A stretch of DNA of 64,000 nucleotides from Salinarimonas ramus. Its GTDB lineage: Bacteria; Pseudomonadota; Alphaproteobacteria; Rhizobiales; Beijerinckiaceae. The position numbers were made by a program, and so were the translations under genes. A model generated the notes under the pieces. The model was not told where the DNA came from. It did no database searches and was given only the letters and a program-made list of their open reading frames with translations. The stretch's first letter is position 1, and the number at the start of each line of letters is the position of its first letter. The stretch spans positions 124,001 to 188,000 of the forward strand of contig NZ_BMMF01000007.1 in the NCBI RefSeq assembly GCF_014645695.1, written 5' to 3'. Positions 43,802 through 54,011 of this stretch are shown piece by piece.

Positions 43802-45007
43802 ATGGGCGTGACGCAGACGATCGACCGCCTCCGCTGGTCCGCCCTGTGGCACGCGCGGCGCATGCCCGCGCGCGCCGTCGAGCGCGGCCTGCCACCGCGC
43901 CTCCTCGGCGACCGGTATCGGCCCCACGAGACGCTTTCCGAGCACGCCGCCCGCGATCCTCGCGCCCGCATCGAGACGATCCACCCGCAGACGGCTCTCG
44001 ACAACCCGCTGCCGCGCAATATTGAGCGTCGCGACGACCTCCCCCGCGACGGCGCGCTGTGGGGCTACTCGATGTTCGACGTGCCGAAGCGACACGCGGC
44101 TGCGACGCTGCTCGCCGAGGTCCACGATTGCCGCATCGCGTTCTTCGCGGACGATCGGCGGGGCGAGTTCCACCCCGCCATCGTCACCGCCGACGGGCAC
44201 GACCTGCGCCTTCGCGAGATCCGGTGGCGCCCGCCGCATCGCGCGCAGACGCGCCCTGGTCGCACGGCGCGTCGCTTGGAGCGCGCGACCTGGATCGCGG
44301 AGCGGGTCTACGACAACCACTCCCACTGGCTCTCCGCGCACCTGCCCAAGCTCGTCCTGCTCCAGGAGCGCGGGCTCCTGGGCGACCTCGTCCTGCCGAA
44401 GACGCGCACGCGCGTCATGGACGCGAGCCTCGCGGCGCTCGGCATCGATCCCGACGCGTGCATCACGTGCGACCCGGACGAGCCGCTGGACGTCGGCACG
44501 TTGACGCTCCTGTCCACGGATCGCTTCCGTCCGGAGCTGCTTCGGCCCGTGCGCGATCGCCTCGCCCCGCCCGATCCGGAGGCGGCGGACGCGCGGGTGT
44601 TCATCAGCCGCAAGGCCTCGCGCGGGCGCCATCTCCTGAGCGAGGACGCCCTTCGTCCGCTGCTCGAGGCGCGGGGCTTCACGCTCGTTAAAATGGAGGA
44701 TCTCGGCTTCGCCGAGCAGGTAGCGCTCATGCGCCGCACGCGCGTGCTCGTCGCGCCGCACGGTGCGGGGCTGACCAACATGATGTTCTGCCCGCCGGGC
44801 GCCCAGATCGTCGAGATCGGCGATCCGGGCTTTCCCAACCCCAATTTCTACGCTCTCGCCTGCGCCATGGGGCTCGGCTATCGGATCGTCGCCGGCACGT
44901 CGGTCGGCGAGGCGCCGCATCCGCTCGAGCGCGACCTCACCATCGCTCCCGACGACCTGCTCCCGGCGATCGACGCGGCGATCCGGGACGCGGAGACGTC
45001 CCGATGA
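43802..45007 (+). CDS. Glycosyltransferase family 61 protein
   Basis: A 401-residue GT61/DUF563-type protein. The C-terminal half shows RVFISRKASRGRHLLSED, VKMEDLGFAEQVALMRRTRVLVAPHGAGLTNMMF and IVEIGDPGFPNPNF, the conserved core of this family (xylosyl- and other transferases, and capsule enzymes in bacteria). The N-terminal half is variable. It starts 5 bp after the ABC exporter stop and overlaps the next gene by ATGA. Donor and acceptor unknown. Confidence 0.8.
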   Translation: MGVTQTIDRLRWSALWHARRMPARAVERGLPPRLLGDRYRPHETLSEHAARDPRARIETIHPQTALDNPLPRNIERRDDLPRDGALWGYSMFDVPKRHAAATLLAEVHDCRIAFFADDRRGEFHPAIVTADGHDLRLREIRWRPPHRAQTRPGRTARRLERATWIAERVYDNHSHWLSAHLPKLVLLQERGLLGDLVLPKTRTRVMDASLAALGIDPDACITCDPDEPLDVGTLTLLSTDRFRPELLRPVRDRLAPPDPEAADARVFISRKASRGRHLLSEDALRPLLEARGFTLVKMEDLGFAEQVALMRRTRVLVAPHGAGLTNMMFCPPGAQIVEIGDPGFPNPNFYALACAMGLGYRIVAGTSVGEAPHPLERDLTIAPDDLLPAIDAAIRDAETSR

Positions 45008-46872
45008 GCATCGCCGTCGTCGTCCCCGCGTTGAATTCCCGGAGCACGCTCCCCGCGACGCTTCGCACGCTGCTCGCGCAGACGCGCCCGCCGGACGAGA
45101 TCCTCGTCGTCGACAACGGATCGCAGGACGACACGATCGCCGTGGCCCTGGCCTTCGCGCCGCGCGTGCGCGTCCTCTCGTGCGCACGGCCCGGCGCCGC
45201 CGCCGCCCGCGCGGCCGGTGCCGCGGCGAGCGAATGCGAGCGGGTGATGTTCCTCGACGCCGACGACGTCGTTGCGCCCGATACGCTGCAGGCGCTCGAC
45301 ACCGCCCTCGACGAGGCACCCGACGGCGTCGCCGCATGCCCCTGGCTACGCTTCGAGCCGCATGCGGAGGGCTACCGGGTCGCGCCGGCCTCCTGCCGCG
45401 AGCGGCGCGTGGGCGAGGACGCCCTCGGCGCCTGGCTGACCGGCTGGTACCACCCGCCCTGCAGCGTGCTCTGGTCGCGTGCCGCCTACCGGGCGAGCGG
45501 GGGCTGGGATCCGGCGATCGGCGTCAACGACGACGGCGACCTCGCCATGCGCGCCCTCGCCGCCGGCGTGCCGCTCGTCACGACCTCGCGCGGCACCGGC
45601 TATTACCGGCGTGCGCTCGAACCCGCATCGACACTCTCGGGCGCCCGCGCCAGGCCCGACGGGCTCGCCTCGCGCCTCCTCGTGCTCGACCGGATCGCCG
45701 GCATTCTCGCCCGGGAGGGCCGCCTCGACGACGCGCGCCGGACCGCGCTCGCGCGCGCCTACGAGATCGTGCAAGACGATTCCGGGGACGTGCCCTCCTG
45801 TGCCGCGGCCCGCGCCGCGGCGATCGACGCCGCTCGGGCGCTGACGCGCGGGGACCTCCCGTCGCGCGCGAAAGAGGCGGCGACGCGCGGACCGCAGCCC
45901 GCTCCGGGTGCGATCGTCTGCGAAGCACCCGACCCGGCGGCTGCGCCCGAGCTCGACGAGCCGCTCGTGAGCGTCGTCATTCCCGCTTTCCGCCGCGTCG
46001 ACACCCTGCCGCGCGCGGTCGAGAGCGTCCTCGCGCAGACCCGTTGCCGGCTGGAAATCCTCGTCGTCGACGACGCCTCGCCCGACGACACGGCGGAAGT
46101 CGCCCGGCGGCTCGCCGCGCGGGATCCGCGGGTGCGGCTCCTTCGCCAGGAGACGAACGGAGGCGTCGCGGCGGCCCGCAATCGCGGGATCGCCGAGGCG
46201 CGCGGCGACCTGATCGCCTTCCTCGACGCCGACGACGAATGGCTGCCCGAGAAGCTCGCCCGCCAGATCGCGGCGCTGAAGCAGGGCGGGCCGCGGGTCG
46301 GGCTCGTCTACACCGGCGTCGAGACGCTGGGTGCGGGGGGCGACCGCATCGTCGAGCCCGCGACGCGCAGCGGGTTCCTGTTCGCCGACATGCTCGCCCG
46401 CAACGTGCTCCACGGCGGCGGCTCGAACACGCTCGTCCCACGCTTCGTCTTCGACGTCGTGGGCACGTTCGACGAGACCCTGCCGGCGGCGGAAGACTGG
46501 GAGATGTGGCTTCGCATCACCCGCTTCTTCGCGGTGGCGGCGGTGGAAGAGCCGCTCATCCGCTATCATGATCCCGCCGGCGATCCCGCCGAGGATTCGC
46601 GTCGGCGCTCGCGCCAGCGCGGGCCCAACCGCGCCGCGCGCGAGACGATCCTCCAGCGCTATCGGCTCGAGATGCGCCGCGCGGGCGTCGAGCACCTCTT
46701 CTTGATCGACACCGCGCGCCGCGAGCGGGCGATGGGCGACGGCCGCGGCTTCGCCCGCCAGCTCGTACGGCTCGCGCGAAGCGCGTCGGGCCGCGCGCAC
46801 CTCGCCCGCGCGGCGCTGCGCCGGATCCCCGGCGCGGGCGGGCGCGGCGCCGCCGCGGAGACACCGCCATGA
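45004..46872 (+). CDS. Double glycosyltransferase family 2 protein
   Basis: A 622-residue protein with two GT2 domains in tandem. Domain 1 (1-215) has VVVPALNSRSTL, LVVDNGSQDDT and FLDADDVVAPD (DXD); domain 2 (from about 320) has VSVVIPAFRRVDTL, LVVDDASPDDT, FLDADDEWLPEKL (DXD) and AAEDWEMWLRI. A linker of about 100 residues joins them and the C-terminus is Arg/Ala-rich. Domain 1's acid region is NDDGDLAMRALAAG. One chain may add two successive sugars; this is inferred from both domains keeping DXD. ATGA overlaps on both ends. Confidence 0.83.
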   Translation: MSIAVVVPALNSRSTLPATLRTLLAQTRPPDEILVVDNGSQDDTIAVALAFAPRVRVLSCARPGAAAARAAGAAASECERVMFLDADDVVAPDTLQALDTALDEAPDGVAACPWLRFEPHAEGYRVAPASCRERRVGEDALGAWLTGWYHPPCSVLWSRAAYRASGGWDPAIGVNDDGDLAMRALAAGVPLVTTSRGTGYYRRALEPASTLSGARARPDGLASRLLVLDRIAGILAREGRLDDARRTALARAYEIVQDDSGDVPSCAAARAAAIDAARALTRGDLPSRAKEAATRGPQPAPGAIVCEAPDPAAAPELDEPLVSVVIPAFRRVDTLPRAVESVLAQTRCRLEILVVDDASPDDTAEVARRLAARDPRVRLLRQETNGGVAAARNRGIAEARGDLIAFLDADDEWLPEKLARQIAALKQGGPRVGLVYTGVETLGAGGDRIVEPATRSGFLFADMLARNVLHGGGSNTLVPRFVFDVVGTFDETLPAAEDWEMWLRITRFFAVAAVEEPLIRYHDPAGDPAEDSRRRSRQRGPNRAARETILQRYRLEMRRAGVEHLFLIDTARRERAMGDGRGFARQLVRLARSASGRAHLARAALRRIPGAGGRGAAAETPP

Positions 46873-47966
46873 GCCGGCCGCGCGAGACGATCCTGATCTG
46901 GTCTCCCGTGGAACGTTCGGCCGCGGGCGGGGTCCAGCGCGTCGTGCGCCGGCTCGTCGACCATCTGGGCACCGGCGACGCGAAGGTCGTCACGGCCTGG
47001 GCGGAAGGGGCGCGGGTCGAGGGCGAGAGCGGTGTCGTGCTGCCGCTGTGGGTGCGCCCGAGCGCGAAGCGTCCGCTCCATCTTCCCTCGCTCGCCGCCG
47101 CGGCGCGGCTTCTCGCCCGCGTGCGCCCCGACGTCGTGAACGTGCACTTCCCCACCGCGGGAGCCTGGTACTTCGTCCTGCTCAAGCCGCTCTTCCGCTT
47201 TCGTCTCGTCCTGTCCTTTCACGGCAGCGACCTGCTGCGGCCCCTTTCCCACGACGAAGCCTTCCTGCCGCGCCTCGTCGCCGGCGCGGACACGATCACC
47301 GTGGTCTCCGACCACCTGCGCGGGCGCCTCGGTGAGCTCGCGCACGGCGCGCGCGAGGTGGTGAGCGTGCCGAACGGCATCGATCTGGGCTTCTGGTCAC
47401 CGGATGCCCAGATCTCCGAGCGGGACGGCCCGCTCCTCGCCGTCGGCCGGCTCGAACCCGTCAAGGGCTTCGACGTGCTGCTCGACGCCGTCGCCCGCGT
47501 CCGCGCGGCGAACCCGGACGCGCGGCTCGACATCCTCGGCGACGGTAGCCAGCGCGGCGCGCTGGAGGCCCGTGCGGAGGCGCTCGGGATCGCCGACGCG
47601 GTCGCTTTCGCCGGCGACACCGACCACGCGACGATTCGCGAGCGCCTGCGGCGGACCCGCGGCTTCGTGCTCTCCTCGCGCAGCGAGGGCATGCCGCTCT
47701 CGCTCCTCGAAGCGATGGCCTGCGGCGCCCCGTCGATCGCGACCCGCGTCGGCGGCGTCGAGCAGGTGCTCGCCGGCCACGGCCTCGTCGTCGAGCCGGA
47801 GGATCCCGCCGACCTCGCGGAGGGCATGGAGACCCTCCTCGCCGACCCGGCCGCCGCCCGCGCCCGCGCCGCACGCGCCCTCGCCCACGCGGCGACCTTC
47901 GACGAACGCGCGGCCAACGCCCGCTATGAGACGGTGCTCCTGAGGGAGGCGAGCGACACGCCTTGA
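46869..47966 (+). CDS. Glycosyltransferase family 4 (GT-B)
   Basis: A 365-residue GT4 retaining transferase. AAGGVQRVVRRLVDHL is in the N-terminal domain, VPNGIDLGFW starts the hinge, LLAVGRLEPVKGFDVLLDA opens the C-terminal domain, and SEGMPLSLLEAMACGAPSIATRVGG holds the E-x7-E donor motif. Last intact gene of the ABC-GT61-GT2-GT4 operon. Cytoplasmic; probable mannosyl, glucosyl or related transferase of the exopolysaccharide repeat unit. Confidence 0.86.
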   Translation: MSRPRETILIWSPVERSAAGGVQRVVRRLVDHLGTGDAKVVTAWAEGARVEGESGVVLPLWVRPSAKRPLHLPSLAAAARLLARVRPDVVNVHFPTAGAWYFVLLKPLFRFRLVLSFHGSDLLRPLSHDEAFLPRLVAGADTITVVSDHLRGRLGELAHGAREVVSVPNGIDLGFWSPDAQISERDGPLLAVGRLEPVKGFDVLLDAVARVRAANPDARLDILGDGSQRGALEARAEALGIADAVAFAGDTDHATIRERLRRTRGFVLSSRSEGMPLSLLEAMACGAPSIATRVGGVEQVLAGHGLVVEPEDPADLAEGMETLLADPAAARARAARALAHAATFDERAANARYETVLLREASDTP

Positions 47967-48003
47967 GGTGTGACCCGCCGCGGACGCCGCTTGCGCGCTC
48001 GGC

Positions 48004-48278
48004 ATGAGCGGGATACCGAGGCTTCCACGCCTCCGCCTGGGTCCTCCTCACCGTCGCCTGGGGGGAGCCTTCACGGCGACCCTCTACGTGACGAGCGGCC
48101 TCCTCGGGCCGCCGGCCACGGCGCGCTGGGATCGCTCTCGATCCTCGCCCTCGTCGTCGGTCTCGCCAAGGCGGACCGCGCCGAGGAGCAGGCCCTCGTG
48201 CGGTTCGCCCTGGCGGTGGTGATCGCGAACACGATCCTCGTGGGCGCGACCGGGCTCGCGCTGATCGCGCTCCTCTAG
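48004..48278 (+). pseudogene. Disrupted small membrane protein (frames split)
   Basis: Hydrophobic protein segments run in order across three frames: GYRGFHASAWVLLTVAWG, then GAFTATLYVTSGLL, then LGSLSILALVVGLA through ALIALL, ending at 48278. The first change of frame falls on a six-G run (48060-48065) and the second between 48108 and 48130. Joined, they would give one helical membrane protein of about 90 residues starting at ATG 48004. Two shifts suggest a decayed gene or sequence errors. It fills the 308 bp between the GT4 gene and the dehydrogenase; I see nothing else there. Confidence 0.45.
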
Positions 48279-49483
48279 CCTCGGCCGCCGTCGTCGGGAC
48301 CCGAGCGGCCGCCGTCGGCTTCCGGCGGGTCGACCTCCATGGGCTCCATGCGCCACACGGCGCCGCTGCCCTCGCTGCGCACGTTGGTGAGGAGATAGAT
48401 GGCGCCGTCCGGCCCCTGCTCCACCTCGCGGATGCGGGTGTTGAGCGGCAGGAATTCCGTGCCGGCGACCTCGCCGCCCTCCATGTCCACCCGCTCGACG
48501 CCGCCCGCGGAGAGCGCGCCGAAGAGGATGTCGCCCTGCCATTCGGGGAAGAGATCGCCCGTGTAGACGATCATCCCCGCCGGCGAGCGCACCGGCGACC
48601 ACACGTGCGTCGCATCCTCGAAGTCCGGGAACTCCGTGGGGTCGGGGATGTCGACACCGTTGTAGTTGATGCCCCAGCTCACGACGGGCCAGCCGTAATT
48701 GGCGCCGGCCTCGATGGCGTTGAGCTCGTCGCCCCCGAGCGGGCCCATCTCGACGACGTAGAGTTGGCCGGTCTCTCGGTCGATCGCGGCCGATTCGATG
48801 TTGCGGTGGCCGTAGGAGAAGATCGCGTCGTCCGCGCTCTCGTCGCCGACGAAGGGGTTGTCGTCGGGGATCGAGCCGTCGGGGTTCAGCCGCACCACGG
48901 TGCCGAGCGTGTTCGAGAGGTCCTGCGCCGGGCCGAACTGGAAGCGCTCGCCGAGCGCGAGGAAGAGGTGCCCCTCGTCGTCGAAGACGATGCGGTTGCC
49001 GAAATGGGCGGGCCCCTCGACCTTCGGCTCCTGGCGGAAGATCACCTCCCACTCCTCGATGCGGTTGTCGACGAGGCGCCCGCGCCCGAGCGCCGTCGCC
49101 GCGGTACCGCCCTCGCCGGGCTCGGCGAAGCTGAGATAGACGCGCTGGTTCTCCGCGAAATCGGGATCGAGGGCGACGTCCATGAGCCCGCCCTGCCCCT
49201 GGGCGAAGACGGTGGGCGTCCCCTCCAGCGGCTCGGAGACGGAGCCGTCGGGCGAGACGATGACGAGATCGCCCGGCAGCTCGGTGACGAGCATGCGCCC
49301 GTCCGGCAGGAAGGCCATGCCCCAAGGCGTGTCGAGGCCGGTGGCGACCTCCAGGATCGCGACCGCGACCTCGCCGGTATAGAGCGATTCCACCTGTGAC
49401 TGCGGCTGCGTCGGCTGCGCCAACGCGAGCGTCGTCGCCGCGGGGGTCGCGAGGAGGGCGAGGAGAAGGGGAGAGGTTCGCAT
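48275..49483 (-). CDS. PQQ-dependent soluble aldose dehydrogenase (YliI-like)
   Basis: A 402-residue periplasmic beta-propeller of the GSDH/YliI family. A signal peptide (about 1-22, ending LALA) precedes GLDTPWGMAFLPDGRMLVTE, GGLMDVALDPDF, NRIVFDDEGHLFLALGER, GHRNIESAAID and GDELNAIEAGANYGWP, all typical blade motifs including PQQ- and calcium-site regions. It oxidises aldose sugars to lactones. No PQQ synthesis genes are in the window. The C-terminal 15 residues are a Gly/Asp-rich tail. It converges with the exo operon. Confidence 0.85.
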   Translation of the reverse strand: MRTSPLLLALLATPAATTLALAQPTQPQSQVESLYTGEVAVAILEVATGLDTPWGMAFLPDGRMLVTELPGDLVIVSPDGSVSEPLEGTPTVFAQGQGGLMDVALDPDFAENQRVYLSFAEPGEGGTAATALGRGRLVDNRIEEWEVIFRQEPKVEGPAHFGNRIVFDDEGHLFLALGERFQFGPAQDLSNTLGTVVRLNPDGSIPDDNPFVGDESADDAIFSYGHRNIESAAIDRETGQLYVVEMGPLGGDELNAIEAGANYGWPVVSWGINYNGVDIPDPTEFPDFEDATHVWSPVRSPAGMIVYTGDLFPEWQGDILFGALSAGGVERVDMEGGEVAGTEFLPLNTRIREVEQGPDGAIYLLTNVRSEGSGAVWRMEPMEVDPPEADGGRSGPDDGGRG

Positions 49484-49631
49484 GAGGCGCTCCTTGGCCG
49501 TAGGGCGGTTCGTGCCGGGGCGGTTCGGTGGCCCGAACGACCACCCCCGGTCGGAGTTCCCCTGCGGCATCCCGCCGAGCGGGCATCGCCGGCGCGACGT
49601 CTCCCCTCCCCGCTGTCCCCTCCTCGCGCGC

Positions 49632-51077
49632 TCAGTGCTTGATCATGACGTGGCGCACCGCGGTGTAGTCCTCCAGCGCGTAGGACGACATGTCCTTGCC
49701 GTAACCCGATTGCTTCAGGCCGCCGTGGGGCATCTCGTTGACCAGCATGAAATGCGTGTTCACCCAGGTGCAGCCGTAGCGCATGCGTGCCGCGGTCGCC
49801 ATGGCGCGCCCGACGTCCTTCGTCCAGATGGAGCTCGCGAGCCCGTAATCGGAATCGTTCGCCCACGCCACCGCCTCGTCCACGTTCGAGAAGCGCGTGA
49901 CGGAGACGACGGGGCCGAACACCTCGCGGCGGACGATCTCGTCCTCCTGGCGCGCGCCCGCCACCACGGTCGGCTGGTAGTAGAAGCCGTTCTCGCCGTG
50001 CGCCGCGCCGCCCGTCGTGATCTCGATGTGCGGGTTCTCGCGGGCGCGCTCGACGAAGCTCGCGACCCGGTCGCGCTGGCGCAGCGAGATCAGCGGGCCG
50101 ATCTCGTTTTGCGTGTCGTCGGCGAGGCCGTAGGCGATGGAGGAGACCGCCGAGGACAGGTCCGCCACGAGCCGGTCGTAGACCTTGGGGCCGGCATAGA
50201 TGCGGCAGGCGGCCGTGCAGTCCTGCCCCGCATTGTAGTAGCCGAAGGCGCGCAGGCCCGAGACCACCTCCTCGACGTCGGCATCGTCGAAGACGACGAC
50301 GGGCGCCTTGCCACCGAGCTCGAGATGCGTGCGCTTCACGGTGCGCGCGGCGGCGGCGAGCATCTTGCGACCCGTCGCGACGTCGCCCGTGAGCGAGATC
50401 ATGTCGACGCCGTCGTGGTGGATGAGGTGGTTGCCCACCGTCTCGCCGCGCCCGGGGATGACGTTGACCACGCCCGGCGGCAGCACGTCGGCGAGGACGC
50501 GCGCGAGCTTCAGCGCCGTGAGCGGCGTCTGCTCGGAGGGCTTGAAGACGACCGTGTTGCCGCCGCCGATGGCCGGCGCGAGCTTCCAGGCCATCATCAT
50601 GAGGGGGTAGTTCCACGGCGCGATGGAGGCGACGACGCCAATCGGGTCGCGGCGGATCATCGAGGTATGGCCCGCCATGTACTCGCCCGCCACCGCGCCC
50701 GTGAGGCAGCGCACCGCGCCCGCGAAGAAGCGGAAGCAGTCGACGATGGCGGGGATCTCGTCGCCCTTCGCGGCGCCGATGGGCTTGCCGCAATTGAGCG
50801 CCTCGAGCGCGGCGAAGCCGTCGGCCTCGGCCTCGATCCGGTCGGCGATGGCGAGGAGCGCCGCGGAGCGCTCCGCGGGCGTGGTGCGCGACCAGCCGTC
50901 GAAGGCGGCGCGCGCGGCGGCGACGGCGCGGTCGACCTGCTCGGTCGAGGCCTCGGGGAGCTCCAGGATGAGCGATCCGGTGCGCGGGTCGAGGATTCGC
51001 TCGGGCGCCTCCTCGCCGGGCTCGAAGGCCTCGCCGATCAGGAGGGCGGTGTCGAAGGCGGGGGCGGCGTGATCCAT
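49632..51077 (-). CDS. patD: Gamma-aminobutyraldehyde dehydrogenase
   Basis: A 481-residue aldehyde dehydrogenase. Motifs: [44 protein letters not shown] (NAD loop), [16 protein letters not shown] (general base Glu) and [15 protein letters not shown] (catalytic Cys). The sequence is close to PatD/YdcW, which oxidises 4-aminobutanal to GABA in putrescine breakdown. It is the last gene of the polyamine operon, 20 bp after the ydcV-like permease. No putrescine aminotransferase is in the window. Confidence 0.87.
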   Translation of the reverse strand: MDHAAPAFDTALLIGEAFEPGEEAPERILDPRTGSLILELPEASTEQVDRAVAAARAAFDGWSRTTPAERSAALLAIADRIEAEADGFAALEALNCGKPIGAAKGDEIPAIVDCFRFFAGAVRCLTGAVAGEYMAGHTSMIRRDPIGVVASIAPWNYPLMMMAWKLAPAIGGGNTVVFKPSEQTPLTALKLARVLADVLPPGVVNVIPGRGETVGNHLIHHDGVDMISLTGDVATGRKMLAAAARTVKRTHLELGGKAPVVVFDDADVEEVVSGLRAFGYYNAGQDCTAACRIYAGPKVYDRLVADLSSAVSSIAYGLADDTQNEIGPLISLRQRDRVASFVERARENPHIEITTGGAAHGENGFYYQPTVVAGARQEDEIVRREVFGPVVSVTRFSNVDEAVAWANDSDYGLASSIWTKDVGRAMATAARMRYGCTWVNTHFMLVNEMPHGGLKQSGYGKDMSSYALEDYTAVRHVMIKH

Positions 51078-51097
51078 GAATGGTCCTCCTCGAGGCG

Positions 51098-52027
51098 TCA
51101 TTTCCCCTGGCCGGCGGTCTCCTCGCCGCCGCGGGTGAGATAGTAGGCGATCAGGATCGGCACGAAGGTGAGCACCACGACCACGATCGCAACGACGTTG
51201 GTGACGGGGCGCTGACGGGGGCGCACCAGCTCCTGCAGCATCCAGATCGGCAGCGTCGATTGCTGGCCGGCCGTGAAGGTCGTCACGATCACCTCGTCGA
51301 AGGAGAGCGCGAAGGCGAGCATGCCGCCGGCGAGCAGCGCCGAGCCGAGATTGGGCGCGAGCACGTAGCGGAAGGTCTGGAAGGCGTTGGCGCCGAGATC
51401 CGCCGACGCCTCCAGGATGTGCACCGAGATGCGCCGGAAGCGCGCGATGGCGTTGTTGAAGACGATCACGATGCAGAAGGTCGCGTGGCCGAGCACGATC
51501 GTGAAGGTCGAGAAGGGGATGTCCATCACGTGGAAGGCCGAGCGCAGCGACATGCCGGTGATGATCCCCGGCAGCGCGATCGGCAGGATGATGAGGAGCG
51601 AGATCTGCTCGCGCCCGAAGAAGCGCGTGCGCGCCATCGCGGCTGCGCACAGCGTCCCCAGGACGAGCGCGAGGACCGTGGAGACCGCCGCGACCCGCAA
51701 GGACAGGAAGAGCGGCGGCCAGACGTCCGCGCGGTTCCAGGTGACCTCGAACCATTGCAGCGTCAGGCCCGGCGGCGGGAATTGATAGGTCCGCTCCTCC
51801 GTGGTGAAGGCGTAGAGGAAGATGAGCAGGATCGGCAGGTGCAGGAAGGCGAGGCCCGCGATCGCGGCGATGGTCAGCGCGAGCGGCGGGCGGCCGGTGC
51901 CGGCGTCCGCGCCGTTGGCGTCGCGGCGGCGGCGCTTCGGCGCGGCCTCGACCGTCGACGTCGCGACGGGGGTGGAGGCGGCGCGCTCCGCCGCATTCCG
52001 CTCTAGGGCGGGCGCGTCAGAGCGCAT
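51098..52027 (-). CDS. ydcV: Polyamine ABC transporter permease (YdcV/PotC type)
   Basis: A 309-residue inner-membrane permease with six helices after a 45-residue cytoplasmic N-terminus. The EAA loop [24 protein letters not shown] contacts the ATPase, and [17 protein letters not shown] is typical of PotC/YdcV. It overlaps the preceding permease by 11 bp. It is partner of the YdcU-like permease in a putrescine/spermidine-type importer. Confidence 0.88.
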   Translation of the reverse strand: MRSDAPALERNAAERAASTPVATSTVEAAPKRRRRDANGADAGTGRPPLALTIAAIAGLAFLHLPILLIFLYAFTTEERTYQFPPPGLTLQWFEVTWNRADVWPPLFLSLRVAAVSTVLALVLGTLCAAAMARTRFFGREQISLLIILPIALPGIITGMSLRSAFHVMDIPFSTFTIVLGHATFCIVIVFNNAIARFRRISVHILEASADLGANAFQTFRYVLAPNLGSALLAGGMLAFALSFDEVIVTTFTAGQQSTLPIWMLQELVRPRQRPVTNVVAIVVVVLTFVPILIAYYLTRGGEETAGQGK

Positions 52028-52985
52028 CGAAGGCCCCCTTGCGCTTCGCGATCGCGAGATAGACGAGCATGATCAGGATCGGCACCATGGCGAAGGCGGC
52101 GGCGAGGGGGATGTTCCCCGCCGTGCCCTGCAGCTGGTAGACCGCCTGCCCGATGAAGCGGCGCGAGGAGCCGATGATCTGCGGGATGATGTAGTCGCCG
52201 AGCGTCAGCGAGAAGGTGAAGATCGACCCGGCGATCACCCCCGGCATGGCGAGCGGCAGAATAACGTGGCGGAACGTCTGCCGCGACGAGGCGCCGAGAT
52301 CGGCGGAGGCTTCGAGCATGCTGCGCGGCACGCGCTCCAGCGAGGCCTGCATCGGCAGGATCATGAACGGCAGCCAGACGTAGAGGAAGACGAGGAAGGT
52401 GCCGATGTAGCTCGTCGACAGCGACGATCCGCCGATCGTCGGCAGCGCCAGCACGGCGTTCAGGATCGCGGACGCGCCGAGCCCCTCGAAGGCCCAGGAG
52501 ACGATGCCCTCCTTCGCCAGGATCAGCTTCCAGGCGTAGACCTTGACGAGATAGCTCGACCAGAGCGGCAGCATGATGCCGAGGTAGAACGCCGCCTTCC
52601 AGCGGCCCTTGGCGTAGCGCGCGGCGAAATAGGCGATGGGGAAGGCGATGATCGCCGAGGCCAGCGTCACGCAGGCGGCCATCGTCACCGTGCGCACGAT
52701 GATGTCGAAGTTCGACGGCCGGAAGAGCTCGGCATAGGTGCGCAGCGTGAATTCGGGCACGACGAGGCCGGAGAACTCGTCGATGGAGTAGAAGCTCTGC
52801 AGGAGCAGCGCCGCGAGCGAGCCGAGATAGACGATCCCGAGCCAAGCGAGGGGCGGCGCGAGAAGGAGCGCGAGGAGGAGCCGCGGGCGCCGCCAGAACA
52901 GGTCCGAGATGCGGTCGGCGACGCCGCGCACCGGCAGGAACGCGGCCGTCGTCGCCGTCCCGTGCGCAAGCGTGAGGGCCGTCAT
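52017..52985 (-). CDS. ydcU: Polyamine ABC transporter permease (YdcU/PotB type)
   Basis: A 322-residue permease with six helices. The EAA loop [26 protein letters not shown] and [16 protein letters not shown]-like end match PotB/YdcU. ATG at 52985 shares an A with the ATPase stop (TGATG); the GTG at 52988 would also be in frame. It pairs with the following permease. Confidence 0.87.
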   Translation of the reverse strand: MTALTLAHGTATTAAFLPVRGVADRISDLFWRRPRLLLALLLAPPLAWLGIVYLGSLAALLLQSFYSIDEFSGLVVPEFTLRTYAELFRPSNFDIIVRTVTMAACVTLASAIIAFPIAYFAARYAKGRWKAAFYLGIMLPLWSSYLVKVYAWKLILAKEGIVSWAFEGLGASAILNAVLALPTIGGSSLSTSYIGTFLVFLYVWLPFMILPMQASLERVPRSMLEASADLGASSRQTFRHVILPLAMPGVIAGSIFTFSLTLGDYIIPQIIGSSRRFIGQAVYQLQGTAGNIPLAAAFAMVPILIMLVYLAIAKRKGAFDAL

Positions 52986-53977
52986 CACGGCGCCTCCATC
53001 AGGTGGATCGCCTCGGGACGAAAATCGAGGCCGACCATCGTGCCCGGCGCCGGCGGCGGCTCGCCGGGGCCGACCATGGCGACGATCTCGAAGCCGCCGA
53101 TGTCGGCGGTGACCCGCGTTCCGGCGCCGAGATAGCGAAGCGCGGTGACCCGCCCCGCGAGCCGCCCGCTCGTCTCCGGCGCGACGCGGATCGCCTCCGG
53201 CCGCAGGCTCGCCCAGCCGGCGCCGGCGCCGATGCGGGCGCTCACCTCCGGCGGCAGGACGTTGGAGGAGCCGACGAAATCCGCGACGAAACGGGTCGCC
53301 GGGCGCTCGTAGACCTCCGCCGGCGTGCCCACCTGCACGACCTTGCCGTGGTCGAACACGGCCACGCGATCGGCCATGGAGAGCGCCTCGCCCTGGTCGT
53401 GGGTGACGAAGACGAAGGTGATCCCGAGCCGCTTCTGGAGGGCTTTCAGCTCGTCCTGCATCTGCTCGCGCAGCTTCAGGTCGAGCGCGCCGAGCGGCTC
53501 GTCGAGGAGGAGCACGCGAGGCTGGTTGACCAGCGCCCGCGCGAGAGCCACGCGCTGGCGCTGGCCGCCGGAGAGCTGGGCGGGCTTGCGGTCGCCGTAG
53601 CCCTCGAGCTTGACCAGCGCGAGCATCTCCTCGGCGGCGGCGCGGCGCTTGGCCTTGTCCACGCCCTTCACCATGAGGCCGTAGGCGACGTTGTCGCGCA
53701 CGTCGAGATGGGGGAAGAGCGCGTAGTCCTGGAAGACGGTGTTGACGTTGCGCCGGTTCGGCGGCGTTTCGCCGGCATCCTCGCCGAAGATGCGCACGAT
53801 CCCCGAGGTCGGCCTCTCGAAGCCGGAGATCAGCCGCAGGCAGGTCGTCTTGCCCGAGCCCGAGGGCCCGAGCATGGCGAAGAAGGCGCCCTCCTCCACC
53901 GCGAGGTCCACGCCGTCGACGGCGCGCACCGGGCCGTAATGGCGCGCGACGTTCTCGAAGGCGACGGCGTGGGTCAT
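52985..53977 (-). CDS. ydcT: Polyamine ABC transporter ATPase (PotA/YdcT type)
   Basis: A 330-residue ABC ATPase: Walker A LGPSGSGKTT, Q-loop FQDYALFPHL, signature LSGGQRQRVALARAL, Walker B VLLLDEPLGALDLKLR and H-loop VTHDQGEAL, then a TOBE-type regulatory domain (about 235-330, LRPEAIRVAPE, GLDFRPEAIHLM). It is of the PotA/YdcT group for polyamine import. It begins 34 bp after the binding protein gene. Confidence 0.89.
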   Translation of the reverse strand: MTHAVAFENVARHYGPVRAVDGVDLAVEEGAFFAMLGPSGSGKTTCLRLISGFERPTSGIVRIFGEDAGETPPNRRNVNTVFQDYALFPHLDVRDNVAYGLMVKGVDKAKRRAAAEEMLALVKLEGYGDRKPAQLSGGQRQRVALARALVNQPRVLLLDEPLGALDLKLREQMQDELKALQKRLGITFVFVTHDQGEALSMADRVAVFDHGKVVQVGTPAEVYERPATRFVADFVGSSNVLPPEVSARIGAGAGWASLRPEAIRVAPETSGRLAGRVTALRYLGAGTRVTADIGGFEIVAMVGPGEPPPAPGTMVGLDFRPEAIHLMEAP

Positions 53978-54011
53978 GGGACGTCCTCGCTGGCTCTTGG
54001 TGCCGGCGGCC

